This document shows, piece after piece, positions 29,965 through 39,623 of a DNA stretch of 64,000 nucleotides. Under the pieces are notes generated by a model that saw nothing but the letters and a program-made list of their open reading frames with translations, ran no database searches and was not told the DNA's origin. Numbering within the stretch: position 1 is the stretch's first letter; each line of letters opens with the position of its first letter. The translations under genes and the position numbers were made by a program. The stretch is from Cognatundibacterium crateris (GTDB lineage: Bacteria; Pseudomonadota; Gammaproteobacteria; Burkholderiales; Burkholderiaceae_D): NCBI RefSeq assembly GCF_010078235.1, contig NZ_JAABOS010000001.1, forward strand, positions 124,001-188,000, read 5' to 3'.

Positions 29965-30978
29965 TCAACCGGGCTGTACCTCTGCTGTCACCGCATCCTG
30001 TTCTGCGATAGCTGCATGTGCGATATATGCGATATGAGGCGCAGCCCCCAGCGCATAGTGAAAGCGGAACTCGCCCACGCCCGGCGCAGGGCGCAGACGC
30101 TGCGGCAGATTCAGGCTGCTTTCATGATCCCTGAGCCAGTGCGAACCAAATACCTGGATGCGGGTCAGCAGATAATACGCCTGATCATTCGTACTAATTT
30201 TTTCCAGGCTCAGGCTGTTTCCCGCTACGCGCATCGCTTCGGGACTGGTCGAGAGCAGGGTGGCGTGATCCAGGCTGAATACCCGGCCAAGTTCGCGCAA
30301 TTCGCGTGAATGTCCGAGTCCCAGATCGATATGCACTGCTTGCGGCACGGTCAGTGCCGAAGGTGCCTGCTGACACAGATGACGCATGATCGCGAATTGC
30401 GGTTCTTTACTCAGCGCGACATTCATGGTTTCACTGATGATCAGATCCGGTTTTCGCTCAGACGGTATGGTGTAGCGTGTCGCATCCTCGCACAGATGCA
30501 AGCCCACATGATCCGATAATCCCAGACCTGTCAGCAATTGCATCGCATACGCCAGCGAGCTGGCTGAGACATCCAGTAAATCCACCTGCACCTGTTCTGC
30601 GCTATGGCTAAGCAGGATAGGCAACACCAGCAAGGCATATGGCCCGCAGCCCGCATACAGTATGCGTTTCGGCCCGCTGACCGGGCTTGGGCAGGCTTGC
30701 AGCGCTGCCAGACTGGCGCGCATGAAGGCGATGCTGCGCAGCGGTTCACGCGCACATAGCGCCGCCTGTACCGGTGAAATCGCGATGCCATGCGCTAACT
30801 CCTGCCGTCCTTCATGCATAGCATTCACGCCGCCCGGAAATAAATCGAGCTCAGACAATTCATCCAAAATGTGCCGGAAGCGGTCAATTTCCAGAATTCG
30901 GTCTGCGCTGTCTCCGTTTTCCTGTAACAGACGCTGACTCAAAGACCGTAATTCTGCTAACTGGGACGCGCGTGGCAT
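29965..30978 (-). CDS. Putative SAM-dependent methyltransferase
   Basis: A 337-residue soluble protein. The segment RILYAGCGPYALLVLPILL (near residue 110) looks like methyltransferase motif I (the SAM-binding Gly loop), followed by VDLLDVSASSLAYAMQL as motif II and a PDLIISETMN as motif IV. The pattern resembles PRMT-like or rRNA/small-molecule methyltransferases. No substrate is suggested by the context. The open frame begins with TTG at 30993, but the ATG at 30978 (MPRASQLAEL) is a better start. Confidence 0.6.
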   Translation of the reverse strand: MPRASQLAELRSLSQRLLQENGDSADRILEIDRFRHILDELSELDLFPGGVNAMHEGRQELAHGIAISPVQAALCAREPLRSIAFMRASLAALQACPSPVSGPKRILYAGCGPYALLVLPILLSHSAEQVQVDLLDVSASSLAYAMQLLTGLGLSDHVGLHLCEDATRYTIPSERKPDLIISETMNVALSKEPQFAIMRHLCQQAPSALTVPQAVHIDLGLGHSRELRELGRVFSLDHATLLSTSPEAMRVAGNSLSLEKISTNDQAYYLLTRIQVFGSHWLRDHESSLNLPQRLRPAPGVGEFRFHYALGAAPHIAYIAHAAIAEQDAVTAEVQPG

Positions 30979-31165
30979 TCGTCTTACTTTCAATTCAGGT
31001 GGCTGCTGTTTTGCAAATTGTATCCTTAAAGAAATGTTGCCTGTTAAGTATTTTATTTCCCTCTGAAAACCTGCGTGACACCATGTCTTGCCACTCTGTA
31101 TTGAAGCCTAAGCTATCCGGCTTTGACCTACAACAAGACTTCTGTTTTGTTTCGCTTCCAGACTG

Positions 31166-31192
31166 CTTGAAATCAGGCCTGCTGCCCCAAAT
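31166..31192 (+). promoter_or_regulatory. Sigma-32 heat-shock promoter of clpB
   Basis: CTTGAA at 31166-31171 and CCCCAAAT at 31185-31192, separated by 13 bases, match the known RpoH consensus (CTTGAA, 13-17 bases, CCCCAT-T). It lies about 30 bp before the clpB start, the expected distance. Confidence 0.78.
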
Positions 31193-31223
31193 TGGGTGTT
31201 AATCAACTATTCAGGAGCACATC

Positions 31224-33812
31224 ATGCGTCTCGATAAACTCACGACCAAATTGCAGGAAGCCCTGGCTGACGCACAAAGTCAGGCAGTGGGCAATGATCA
31301 TCCGTATATCGAACCCTTACATTTGCTGCTGGCGCTGATACAGCAGGATGACGGCAGCAGCCGTTCGCTGTTGCAGCGTGCCGGTGTCAATGTGAATGCC
31401 TTGCAGACTGCACTTAAGGCCGCTGCCGAGCGACTGCCTAAGGTCTCCGGTAACGATGGCCAGGTGCAGGTTAGCCGCGAATTGACTGGCTTATTGAACA
31501 TGGCCGATAAAGAAGCGCAGAAACGCGGTGACCAGTTCCTCGCCAGTGAAATGATCTTACTTGCGCTTAGCGATGATAAATCCGATGCCGGTAAGCTGGC
31601 ACGCGAGCATGGACTGAACCGAAAATCGCTGGAAGCCGCGATTTCTGCGGTGCGTGGCGGTGGCAATGTTGATTCCCAGGATGCCGAAGGTCAGCGTGAA
31701 GCCTTGAAAAAATATACGCTGGATCTGACCGAACGCGCCCGTCTGGGCAAGCTCGATCCGGTGATCGGTCGCGACGATGAAATTCGCCGTGCGATTCAGG
31801 TATTACAGCGTCGCAGTAAAAATAATCCTGTGCTGATCGGTGAACCGGGTGTAGGTAAAACCGCGATTGTGGAAGGCCTGGCGCAGCGTATTGTGAATGG
31901 CGAAGTGCCGGATAGCCTGAAATCCAAGCGCGTGTTATCGCTCGATATGGCGGCATTGCTGGCGGGTGCCAAATACCGTGGTGAGTTTGAAGAAAGGCTG
32001 AAAGCCGTACTCAAAGAAATCGCACTCGATGAGGGGCAGACCATCGTCTTTATCGATGAATTACATACCATGGTCGGTGCCGGTAAAGCGGAAGGTGCGA
32101 TGGATGCCGGTAATATGCTCAAGCCCGCACTGGCACGCGGTGAATTGCATTGCGTCGGTGCCACCACGCTCGATGAGTATCGTCAGTACATAGAAAAAGA
32201 CGCCGCGCTGGAGCGTCGTTTTCAGAAAATCATGGTGGATGAGCCTACGGTCGAGGCGACCATCGCGATTTTGCGCGGCTTGCAGGAAAAATACGAAGTC
32301 CATCACGGCGTCGATATTACCGATCCGGCCATCGTGGCTGCGGCTGAATTATCCAACCGCTATATCACCGACCGCTTCCTGCCCGATAAAGCAATCGACC
32401 TGATCGATGAAGCTGCAGCTAAGATCAAGATAGAAATCGATTCTAAGCCCGAGGTGATGGATAAGCTGGACCGCCGCCTGATACAGCTCAAGATAGAACG
32501 TGAAGCCGTTAAACGTGAAAAAGACGAGGCCTCGCATAAACGTCTGGGCTTGATTGAAGAAGAGATAGAAAAGCTGTCCCGCGAATATGCGGATCTGGAA
32601 GAAATCTGGAAGGCAGAAAAAGCCAGTGTGCAGGGCAGTACCCATATCAAGGAAGAAATTGAAAAGCTGCGCCTGCAGATGGAAGATGCCAAGCGTAAGG
32701 GCGACTGGCAAACCATGTCTGAGCTGCAGTATGGGCGTTTGCCTGAGCTCGAAGCGCAGCTGAAGCAGGCCGATGCCGCTTCCGCCAGCCAGCAGCCAGG
32801 ATCGAAAAACAAGCTGCTGCGCACTCAGGTTGGTGCTGAGGAAATCGCCGAGATCGTCTCGCGTGCGACCGGCATCCCGGTGTCGCGCATGATGCAGGGC
32901 GAGCGCGAAAAACTGCTGCATATGGAAGACGCATTGCATCAGCGCGTGGTCGGGCAGCACGAGGCGATCGTCGCAGTATCCGATGCGATCCGCCGTTCGC
33001 GTGCCGGCTTGGGTGATCCTGGGCGTCCGTATGGTTCTTTCCTGTTCCTCGGGCCTACCGGCGTCGGTAAGACAGAATTATGCAAGGCGCTGGCCAGCTT
33101 CCTGTTTGATACCGAGGATTCGCTGATCCGCATCGACATGAGCGAATTCATGGAAAAACACAGCGTGGCACGCCTGATCGGTGCGCCACCTGGTTATGTC
33201 GGCTATGAAGAAGGCGGTTACCTGACCGAAGCCGTACGCCGTAAGCCTTACAGCGTGATTTTGCTTGATGAAGTAGAGAAGGCGCATCACGATGTATTCA
33301 ATGTCTTGTTGCAGGTGTTGGATGACGGACGCATGACCGATGGTCAGGGCAGAACTGTGGACTTTAAAAACACGGTGATTATCATGACCTCGAATCTAGG
33401 TTCACATCAGATTCAGGCCATGGAAGGCAGCGATCCTGAGTTGATTAAGCTCGCAGTCATGGGCGAAGTCAAAACCCATTTCCGTCCTGAATTCATCAAC
33501 CGTATCGATGAAATCGTGGTATTCCATGCGCTGGATGCGAAAAACATTGGTGCGATCGCCAAGATACAGCTCAAAACTCTGGAGCAGCGCCTGTTGCAGA
33601 TGGATATGGGCTTGCAGGTCAGCGATGCCGCCTTACTCAAAATCGCAGAGGCCGGTTTCGATCCTGTGTATGGTGCAAGGCCACTGAAACGCGCGATCCA
33701 GCAGCAGATAGAAAACCTGCTCTCTAAAGAGATATTGCAAGGAAAATTCGGCCCTAAAGATATTATTTTGGTCGATGTCGAAAATGGCGAGCTGGTATTC
33801 GAGAAAGTGTGA
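31224..33812 (+). CDS. clpB: Chaperone ClpB (Hsp104-type disaggregase)
   Basis: Hexameric AAA+ machine that works with DnaK to pull proteins from aggregates. The 862-residue protein has the N-terminal Clp repeat domain (1-145), AAA-1 with Walker [10 protein letters not shown], the coiled-coil M domain (about 400-525), AAA-2 with [10 protein letters not shown], and a C-terminal oligomerisation domain. The pore loop [13 protein letters not shown] and second pore segment GYVGYEEGG are clear. ATG follows CAGGAGC. A sigma-32 promoter lies upstream and a terminator downstream; monocistronic. Confidence 0.98.
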   Translation: MRLDKLTTKLQEALADAQSQAVGNDHPYIEPLHLLLALIQQDDGSSRSLLQRAGVNVNALQTALKAAAERLPKVSGNDGQVQVSRELTGLLNMADKEAQKRGDQFLASEMILLALSDDKSDAGKLAREHGLNRKSLEAAISAVRGGGNVDSQDAEGQREALKKYTLDLTERARLGKLDPVIGRDDEIRRAIQVLQRRSKNNPVLIGEPGVGKTAIVEGLAQRIVNGEVPDSLKSKRVLSLDMAALLAGAKYRGEFEERLKAVLKEIALDEGQTIVFIDELHTMVGAGKAEGAMDAGNMLKPALARGELHCVGATTLDEYRQYIEKDAALERRFQKIMVDEPTVEATIAILRGLQEKYEVHHGVDITDPAIVAAAELSNRYITDRFLPDKAIDLIDEAAAKIKIEIDSKPEVMDKLDRRLIQLKIEREAVKREKDEASHKRLGLIEEEIEKLSREYADLEEIWKAEKASVQGSTHIKEEIEKLRLQMEDAKRKGDWQTMSELQYGRLPELEAQLKQADAASASQQPGSKNKLLRTQVGAEEIAEIVSRATGIPVSRMMQGEREKLLHMEDALHQRVVGQHEAIVAVSDAIRRSRAGLGDPGRPYGSFLFLGPTGVGKTELCKALASFLFDTEDSLIRIDMSEFMEKHSVARLIGAPPGYVGYEEGGYLTEAVRRKPYSVILLDEVEKAHHDVFNVLLQVLDDGRMTDGQGRTVDFKNTVIIMTSNLGSHQIQAMEGSDPELIKLAVMGEVKTHFRPEFINRIDEIVVFHALDAKNIGAIAKIQLKTLEQRLLQMDMGLQVSDAALLKIAEAGFDPVYGARPLKRAIQQQIENLLSKEILQGKFGPKDIILVDVENGELVFEKV

Positions 33813-33834
33813 TTTAATACGTTTAAGCAAGTTG

Positions 33835-33864
33835 GGGTGGTGCGTCAGCATCACCCTTTTTTTT
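33835..33864 (+). terminator. Terminator of clpB
   Basis: GGGTGGTGC (33835-33843) and GCATCACCC (33848-33856) form a 9-bp stem with one G-T pair and a 4-base loop, followed by eight Ts, 22 bp after the clpB stop. Confidence 0.88.
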
Positions 33865-33868
33865 AGAA

Positions 33869-34055
33869 CTTACGCAAAACCGCCCCAGCTGCGTTATGGC
33901 TCCTTGTCGTACTATGCGTACTGCCTGCGTCGCCAGGGTGTAGCCAGGGTTTCAGGCAACACGTTGCCTGCTGGCGAAACGGACATCGCTTGCCAGCGAT
34001 GTCACCCAAAGCAGAAAAGGGTTTTTTAGCTCTTGCTGGGACAATTTTGCGTAAG
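33869..34055. repeat. 187-bp inverted-repeat (MITE-like) element
   Basis: The ends CTTACGCAAAA (33869-33879) and TTTTGCGTAAG (34045-34055) are perfect inverses, extended after a 4-base mismatch by CCCAGC/GCTGGG. Inside are two further perfect hairpins: CAGGCAAC/GTTGCCTG (33953-33970) and ACATCGCT/AGCGATGT (33983-34002). No coding sequence or clear target duplication is visible. It looks like a small non-autonomous mobile or extragenic repeat element; only one copy is in this window. Confidence 0.6.
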
Positions 34056-34085
34056 CCCTATTTTTGGGCTATCTTCCTGTTTGCT

Positions 34086-34385
34086 ATGTTTCGTATCTTG
34101 CTCATCCTCATTGCTGGCGTCGTTGCATATTATGCATATCGCATGCCGGATTATGCTTACAGCTATTCCACGAATAAAAAAGAAGTCATTTCCATTTTTG
34201 GCACGCAAGGTAAGGCCAGTAGCAGTACAGACACGCTGGAACTGCGCGATGGCCGTGTTGTGCTGCTGAATCAGAAAATCGTGTATCAGGCTGAAGGCAT
34301 CCGTGCCGTGGCGCTGGAACAGCAGGCAGGTGTGCGTACGCTCAAGGTGAATGGCAAGGCTGTGGTATGGCAAACAAATCCATGA
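34086..34385 (+). CDS. Small membrane-anchored hypothetical protein
   Basis: A 99-residue protein with an N-terminal membrane helix (MFRILLILIAGVVAYYAY) and a short soluble tail. I do not recognise the family. The frame is open further upstream to 33990, but that part lies in the inverted-repeat element, so the ATG at 34086 just after it is preferred. The element ends 30 bp before this start, so it may supply or disrupt the promoter. Confidence 0.5.
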   Translation: MFRILLILIAGVVAYYAYRMPDYAYSYSTNKKEVISIFGTQGKASSSTDTLELRDGRVVLLNQKIVYQAEGIRAVALEQQAGVRTLKVNGKAVVWQTNP

Positions 34386-34397
34386 TGGCTGCGCTCA

Positions 34398-35198
34398 TCA
34401 GGCAGCCTGTTCCGGTTTGCGTTTAAAAAAAGCGGTCGGTGAACTGCCCAGGGTTTTTCTGAACATTGCAGAAAAAGCCGACTGGCTGGTATAGCCCAGC
34501 TCAGCCGCTACCTGTGACAGCGGCATGCCGGACGCGATCAGAGGCGTGGCGCGCGCCAGCCGCATTTGTTGGCGCCACAGTCGAAAACTCATTCCCAGTT
34601 CTTTATCGAACAAACGGCTCAGGGTGCGTGCCGATGCGCCGCTGTGCTGCGCCAGTTGTTCCAGACTATCCTGATTGGCAGGCTGGTTCAGCATCAGCTC
34701 ACACAGGGTTTTCAAGCGCTTATCCTGCGGCATGGGCAGATGAATAGGCAGCGGGGTGGCGGCGCGCAATTCATCAAATATGACTTTGAACAAATTGGAT
34801 TCGCGTTCACATCCGGCCTCAAACTGCGCAATGGCGGCGATCAGCTCACGTAACAGGCCTGAGACTTCAAGGATCACACAGCTATCGCCCGGAAAGGGAT
34901 GACAATCCCTGTGTATCTGCAGTACGCGCAAACGCGAGTCGGCCAGTGTGCGCACTTCGTGCATCATATCCGGCGGTATCCAGACTGCGCGCATCGGTGG
35001 CACAAACCAGATTTGCCCATCTGCCAGCACCTGCAACATACCTTGCGGGGTATAGGTGAGCTGGCCCCAGCCATGCTGATGCGCTTCCAGATTCCTGGCG
35101 TTTTGCATATCTCTGGAAATCAAACGGATAGGACGTGCCGGAGTAGGGTGGCGTTCCGGCGGATGCGGCTGGTACTCGGTCAGTTGCGGGATGCGCAT
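34398..35198 (-). CDS. AraC-family transcriptional regulator
   Basis: A 266-residue regulator. The N-terminal cupin-like sensor (HQHGWGQLTYTPQGMLQVLA, then WIPPDMMHEV) is followed by two AraC helix-turn-helix motifs at the C terminus (LAQHSGASARTLSRLFDKEL and LSQVAAELGYTSQSAFSAMF). It is divergent from the MFS transporter, whose expression it probably controls; a shared 108-bp intergenic region (35199-35306) would hold the operators. Confidence 0.92.
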   Translation of the reverse strand: MRIPQLTEYQPHPPERHPTPARPIRLISRDMQNARNLEAHQHGWGQLTYTPQGMLQVLADGQIWFVPPMRAVWIPPDMMHEVRTLADSRLRVLQIHRDCHPFPGDSCVILEVSGLLRELIAAIAQFEAGCERESNLFKVIFDELRAATPLPIHLPMPQDKRLKTLCELMLNQPANQDSLEQLAQHSGASARTLSRLFDKELGMSFRLWRQQMRLARATPLIASGMPLSQVAAELGYTSQSAFSAMFRKTLGSSPTAFFKRKPEQAA

Positions 35199-35306
35199 GA
35201 TGATGTTTAATTTGGCGGGTTTGCGACAAAAATTGGCATTCTATCTTAAATCTGCCGTGGCGAATTTCCGTAGACTGAGGCCAGTTTCTACTTAACGGAG
35301 TTTTTT

Positions 35307-36578
35307 ATGTCGAATGCAGGATATGCCCCCGCCACAGGGACTCAGCCAGCCGCAGGCAAAACCGATGCGCTGATCATCAGCCTGGTCGGCGTCGCGCATG
35401 GGATTTCGCATTTTTTTCACATGATACTGGCGCCCTTATTCCCCTGGATTAAAGAAGCATTTCAATTATCGTATGCCGAACTGGGCTTGCTGATGACGGT
35501 GTTTTTTGTCATCTCGGGTATCGGTCAGGCCTTATCCGGTTTTGTGGTGGACCGTATCGGCGCGCGCGCGGTGCTGTTCTTTGGTATTAGTTGTCTGGCG
35601 CTGGCGGCCTTGCTGTTATCGATGGCACCCAGCTATGGCTTCTTAATGCTGGGCGCGATGGTGGCTGGTGTAGGCAATAGCGTATTTCATCCGGCCGATT
35701 ACACTTTGCTCAATCAAAAAGTGACGCCCGTCCGCCTCGGTTATGCGTTTTCTGTACACGGCATTACCGGCAATCTGGGCTGGGCGGCGGCGCCGGTTTT
35801 TCTGGTCTCGATTGCGCAGTTCAGTGACTGGCGCACGGCATTATTATGTGCATCCGCCTTACCGTTGGCTGTGCTGGCGCTGCTGGTCTGGCACAAAGAT
35901 TTACTGCGTACTACCCAGGTCGCAAAAAATCCTGCAGCAGACAGTGGCAAACTCAATGCAAACGGCGCGCAGGCCGAAGGTACGCTGGACTTTTTGAAAA
36001 TACCTGCGGTCTGGATGTGCTTTGCTTTTTTCTTTCTGATCGCTATGGGTCTCGGTGGCATACAAAACTTTTCTGCCACCAGTCTGCGTGATTTATATGG
36101 CATGTCGCTGGCTACGGCCACCAGTGCTTACACCCTGTATATGCTGGCTTCGGCTGGCGGTATGTTGTGGGGCGGGATGCTGGCGGCGAAAGCCAAAAAT
36201 CATGACCGCACTATCGCAATGGCGTTTGGCGCAGCCGGTATGTTTGCACTGTGCCTCGCTACTGGTTTGCCGGGTAGCGGGCTGGCGGTAGTCTTGATGG
36301 CGGCAATAGGCTTTGGCTCCGGTGTGGCTGGCCCATCTCGCGACTTGATGATACGTGCAGCCGCGCCCAAGAACGCGACAGGCCGCGTGTATGGCATCGT
36401 GTATTCAGGATTAGACTCTGGCCTCGCTTGCTCGCCGCTATTGTTTGGTGCGATCATGGACAGACATCAGCCATCCTTGGTATTTGTATTGGTCTGTGTG
36501 TTCCAGGTGCTCGCTATCCTGACAGCGGTCAATGTCGGTGCCCGAACCCGTGCCCGCAATGCCAGTGTGCGTGCCTGA
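35307..36578 (+). CDS. MFS transporter (fosmidomycin-resistance-like)
   Basis: A 423-residue inner-membrane exporter with about twelve helices. The GVAHGISHFFHMILAPLFP start and GVGNSVFHPADYTLLNQ motif resemble the Fsr/fosmidomycin-resistance group of the major facilitator superfamily. The DRIGARAV loop is the conserved MFS cytoplasmic loop 2-3. Divergent from the AraC regulator. Substrate unknown. Confidence 0.85.
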   Translation: MSNAGYAPATGTQPAAGKTDALIISLVGVAHGISHFFHMILAPLFPWIKEAFQLSYAELGLLMTVFFVISGIGQALSGFVVDRIGARAVLFFGISCLALAALLLSMAPSYGFLMLGAMVAGVGNSVFHPADYTLLNQKVTPVRLGYAFSVHGITGNLGWAAAPVFLVSIAQFSDWRTALLCASALPLAVLALLVWHKDLLRTTQVAKNPAADSGKLNANGAQAEGTLDFLKIPAVWMCFAFFFLIAMGLGGIQNFSATSLRDLYGMSLATATSAYTLYMLASAGGMLWGGMLAAKAKNHDRTIAMAFGAAGMFALCLATGLPGSGLAVVLMAAIGFGSGVAGPSRDLMIRAAAPKNATGRVYGIVYSGLDSGLACSPLLFGAIMDRHQPSLVFVLVCVFQVLAILTAVNVGARTRARNASVRA

Positions 36579-36628
36579 CCTGGAACCGCAGCAGATGGCT
36601 TTTCTGATTGCCTACTTGGAGGATATCG

Positions 36629-37141
36629 ATGTCTGAAACTTCTGCTTCTTTACTGACCTGCGATCTGTGTGATGCACACGAGCCCTTGCTGGCAAAGGGT
36701 AGTTTGCGTGTATTGCCACCGGTTTTTTTATCCTTTGGCGCCAAAACTCAGTTCGCCGGTCCGGCCGCCACTCTGCGTTTGTTTGAAGATAATGGCATGG
36801 TGCGCAGCACTTTAGAAACAGCCGGGCAGGGGCGGGTGCTGGTGATCGACGGCGGCGGCAGTCTGCGCTGTGCGCTGGTTGGCGGCAATCTGGCCGTGCT
36901 GGCAGAAAAAAATGGCTGGTCTGGCATCATCGTGCATGGCTGTGTTCGGGATAGCGCAGAAATCAATGCCTGCCAGATCGGTGTGCGTGCGTTGGCCGCG
37001 ATGCCGGTACGCAGTGTGAAGAAAGGTGGTGGCGAAGCGGAAGTCACGGTCACGATAGCCGGTGTACGCATCGCGCCGGGGCAGTGGATCTATGCCGATG
37101 CCGATGGTGTGTTAGTGGCTGATCAGGCCTTGCATACCTAA
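36629..37141 (+). CDS. rraA: Ribonuclease E activity regulator RraA / HMG aldolase family
   Basis: A 170-residue trimeric RraA-like protein. Segments [29 protein letters not shown], and [14 protein letters not shown] (with the metal-binding Arg-Asp) are diagnostic. In E. coli RraA inhibits RNase E; many homologues instead have 4-hydroxy-4-methyl-2-oxoglutarate aldolase activity, so the role here is not settled. ATG at 36629 follows TTGGAGG; an earlier frame start at 36608 is less likely. Confidence 0.88.
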   Translation: MSETSASLLTCDLCDAHEPLLAKGSLRVLPPVFLSFGAKTQFAGPAATLRLFEDNGMVRSTLETAGQGRVLVIDGGGSLRCALVGGNLAVLAEKNGWSGIIVHGCVRDSAEINACQIGVRALAAMPVRSVKKGGGEAEVTVTIAGVRIAPGQWIYADADGVLVADQALHT

Positions 37142-37185
37142 ATTGCCTGACTAAAGCTGCCTCAAGCGAAGCAGGCATAGCAATG

Positions 37186-37222
37186 AAAGCCAGTTGATCT
37201 TTGTTGATCTGCTGGCTTTTTC
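37186..37222 (+). terminator. Terminator after rraA
   Basis: AAAGCCAG (37186-37193) pairs with CTGGCTTT (37212-37219), loop of 18 bases containing a TTGATC repeat, followed by TTTC. It lies 45 bp past the rraA stop. Confidence 0.7.
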
Positions 37223-37273
37223 ATTTGACCTGATGTCTATGCATACAAATACCCTTACTGTTCTCTCTAGTTC

Positions 37274-37289
37274 AATCAAACGTTTGATT
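37274..37289. promoter_or_regulatory. Perfect 16-bp operator palindrome before the tetR gene
   Basis: AATCAAACGTTTGATT is a perfect palindrome, 59 bp before the TetR-family start. TetR repressors bind such dyads next to their own promoters, so it is the best candidate for the efflux-operon operator. Confidence 0.7.
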
Positions 37290-37347
37290 TGTGTGCTAGT
37301 ATCCGTTTTTATTTTTACGCCCTTCGTTTAAGGGCACGGTTCCAGCC

Positions 37348-38058
37348 ATGAAATCTCAAGACGCTCAGTCTCAGCCAGACCAACAGAACATTCATACCGC
37401 AAGCAATGCGCAAAAGCTGGAGCGCGGGCTCAGGGCAGATGGTGCAGAAGCACGCCTGCGTTTGTTAGACGCCGGTTTGCTGCTATTTGCAAATCACGGA
37501 TTTGCCAAAGCCTCCACGCGTGAAATTGCGCGTACGGCAGAGGTGAATATTTCCGCGATCAGTTATTACTTTGGCGACAAAATGGGTTTGTACCGCGCGG
37601 TATTTCACGATCCGCGCTACAACCCGGAAATTAAACCGGAAGTGTTTGAGGGCGAGGATTTACGCGCTTCCATGACCGCGCTGGTACACGGCTTCACCGA
37701 TGCGCTCAGGCAGGGCGAGAAAGCTGCTTTATTCATGAAGCTGTACTGCCGCGAAATGCTGGAGCCTACCGGTCTGTGGCAGGATGAAATTGAGACTTTG
37801 ATCAAACCGGCACATGCCGGGCTGGTGCAGTGCATTAGCCGTTATCTGGGCTTGCAGCAGCCGGATGCGGATGTGCAGCGCCTGGCATTTTCCCTAACCG
37901 GACTGGCCTTGTCCTTGTTCGTCAATCTTGATGTGATTGAAGCGATCCAGCCAGACCTGATTAACAGCCAGGCCGCTATCGATCAGTATGTGCAGCGGAT
38001 TATCGATTTCGCGCTGGCGATGTGTGAAGCCGAGCTGCGTCGCCGCCAGACTGTCTGA
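37348..38058 (+). CDS. TetR-family regulator of the RND efflux operon
   Basis: A 236-residue repressor. The N-terminal helix-turn-helix is ARLRLLDAGLLLFANHGFAK through STREIARTAEVNISAISYYF (about residues 35-75), preceded by a polar extension. The C-terminal domain (MEPTGLWQDEIETLIKPAHA) matches the CerR/DUF1956 ligand-binding type. It reads toward the OMF-MFP-RND genes and a perfect palindrome lies upstream, so it probably represses itself and the pump, released by a pump substrate. Confidence 0.9.
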   Translation: MKSQDAQSQPDQQNIHTASNAQKLERGLRADGAEARLRLLDAGLLLFANHGFAKASTREIARTAEVNISAISYYFGDKMGLYRAVFHDPRYNPEIKPEVFEGEDLRASMTALVHGFTDALRQGEKAALFMKLYCREMLEPTGLWQDEIETLIKPAHAGLVQCISRYLGLQQPDADVQRLAFSLTGLALSLFVNLDVIEAIQPDLINSQAAIDQYVQRIIDFALAMCEAELRRRQTV

Positions 38059-38129
38059 TAGCTTGTGAAGCGCCTGAGCCCTAAAAATTGTAAGTATTGA
38101 TTTGGATCTGAGATGGAGAAATCTTGAAC

Positions 38130-39602
38130 ATGAATATGAAATGCAGTCTGATTCCTATACTGCTGTTGAGCACCGCTTGCAGCAGCACGGTGCGCGCTCC
38201 GGCCGAACAACTGGCGGCCACGTCAGTGCAGAATCAGCAGACTCAGCAGTCTCTGCTGCAGGCTCTGCCACCAACTACGCAGGCCGCCAGCTTGCAGCAA
38301 TGGTGGCAGGCACAAGGTGATCCCGCCTTGCTGCAACTGATTTCAGCTGCGCAGGCAGTCAGCCCCGGCATTGCCCAGGCCTGGGCCAATATCGAAACTG
38401 CCCGTGCTGCGCGCGTGAGCAGTGGTGCGGCCTTGCTACCGACGCTGGATGCGACAGCCAATGCCAGCCGTGCGCGCAGTCAGCCTGGTATGCCAGCTGC
38501 TAATCAGGGACAGGCTGGCTTACAGACTTCCTGGGAAATTGATGTGTTTGGCGCTGGCCGCGCAGGTCGTGATGCCAGTCAGGCCAGCCTCGATGCGAGT
38601 CGCGCTATGTGGCATGACGCCAGAATCTCGGTGGCAGCGGAAACAGCCACACAATACGTGAATGCGCGCCAGTGTCTGCTGACGCTGGCTTTGACCCGTA
38701 AAGACAGTGAGTCCAGACAGGAAACCGCAAGGGTAACGGCGCTCAGCGCGAAAGCCGGTGTAGCTTCGCAAAACCAATTGGTGCTGGCGCAGGCAGCTGC
38801 GGCAGAAGGTAATAACCGTACGCTGCAACAGCAGGCGGCCTGCGAAGTAGAGCGTAAGGCGCTGGTAGCGCTGACTGACTTGCCTGAAACCGAAGTCGCG
38901 GCACTGATACAGCAAGCCGCCACCCAGCCTGCCTGGCAACCGGTCGGCATCAGCAGCCTGCCGGCCAGTGTGCTTGGTCAGCGGCCCGATGTGTATGCCG
39001 CGGAACAGGAGATGACTGCGGCGTATGCGCAAATTTCAGCAGCTCAGGCGCAGCGCTTTCCGCGCCTGGCGCTGACTGGTTTTGTCGGTCGCGCATATGC
39101 TGAGGGCAGTTCCGGCACTTTATCTGCACCCAGCTGGTCGCTCGGTCCGCTGAGCCTGACTCTGCCTTTGTTTAACGGTGGCCGTCTGGCGGCAAACGTC
39201 GATGCGGCCGAGGCGCGTTATCTGGCCAGTGCCAGCAACTACCAGGCCAAAGTGCGGCAGGCAGTACGTGAGGTGGAAGAAGCACTGGTGAATCTGCGCA
39301 GTGCTGAAGCCAGACAACAGGATGCCGCAGTGGCAGCCCGTTCCTATGCAGCGCATGCAGCGCAGACGGCGAGCCGCTATCAGCAAGGCATGGCCAGTCT
39401 GTTTGATCTGGAAGACGCGCGCCGTAGCGCGTTTGCGGCCGAGCTCAATGAAAGCGCGCTGCAATCCGAACGTCGCCGTGCCTGGATCTCGCTGTACCGC
39501 GCCGCCGGTGGTGGCTGGAACACGCAGGCAGCACTACCTGCTGCAGCGGCTACTTCTGCTACCTCTGCTGTCTCCGCTACCTCCGCACAGAATTCACAAT
39601 AA
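38130..39602 (+). CDS. Outer-membrane efflux lipoprotein (NodT/OprM type)
   Basis: A TolC-like channel of about 490 residues. The lipobox LLSTAC gives an acylated N-terminal Cys. Two homologous halves follow, with SWEIDVFGAGR, long coiled helices, and the channel segment WSLGPLSLTLPLFNGGR. The tail is Ala/Thr/Ser-rich (SATSAVSATSAQ). The ATG at 38130 follows GGAG; a TTG six bases earlier is the alternative. It precedes its periplasmic adaptor and RND pump; OMF-first order is less common than OMF-last. Confidence 0.92.
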   Translation: MNMKCSLIPILLLSTACSSTVRAPAEQLAATSVQNQQTQQSLLQALPPTTQAASLQQWWQAQGDPALLQLISAAQAVSPGIAQAWANIETARAARVSSGAALLPTLDATANASRARSQPGMPAANQGQAGLQTSWEIDVFGAGRAGRDASQASLDASRAMWHDARISVAAETATQYVNARQCLLTLALTRKDSESRQETARVTALSAKAGVASQNQLVLAQAAAAEGNNRTLQQQAACEVERKALVALTDLPETEVAALIQQAATQPAWQPVGISSLPASVLGQRPDVYAAEQEMTAAYAQISAAQAQRFPRLALTGFVGRAYAEGSSGTLSAPSWSLGPLSLTLPLFNGGRLAANVDAAEARYLASASNYQAKVRQAVREVEEALVNLRSAEARQQDAAVAARSYAAHAAQTASRYQQGMASLFDLEDARRSAFAAELNESALQSERRRAWISLYRAAGGGWNTQAALPAAAATSATSAVSATSAQNSQ

Positions 39603-39623
39603 TCCCGCTTGCTAAGAAAGCAG

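Noticed and set aside
32349-32960. 203-codon minus-strand open frame inside clpB
   Set aside because: Antisense shadow of a strongly conserved coding gene.
33990-34085. Longer start for the small membrane gene
   Set aside because: This part of the frame lies largely inside the inverted-repeat element; the hydrophobic start at 34086 is a natural N terminus.
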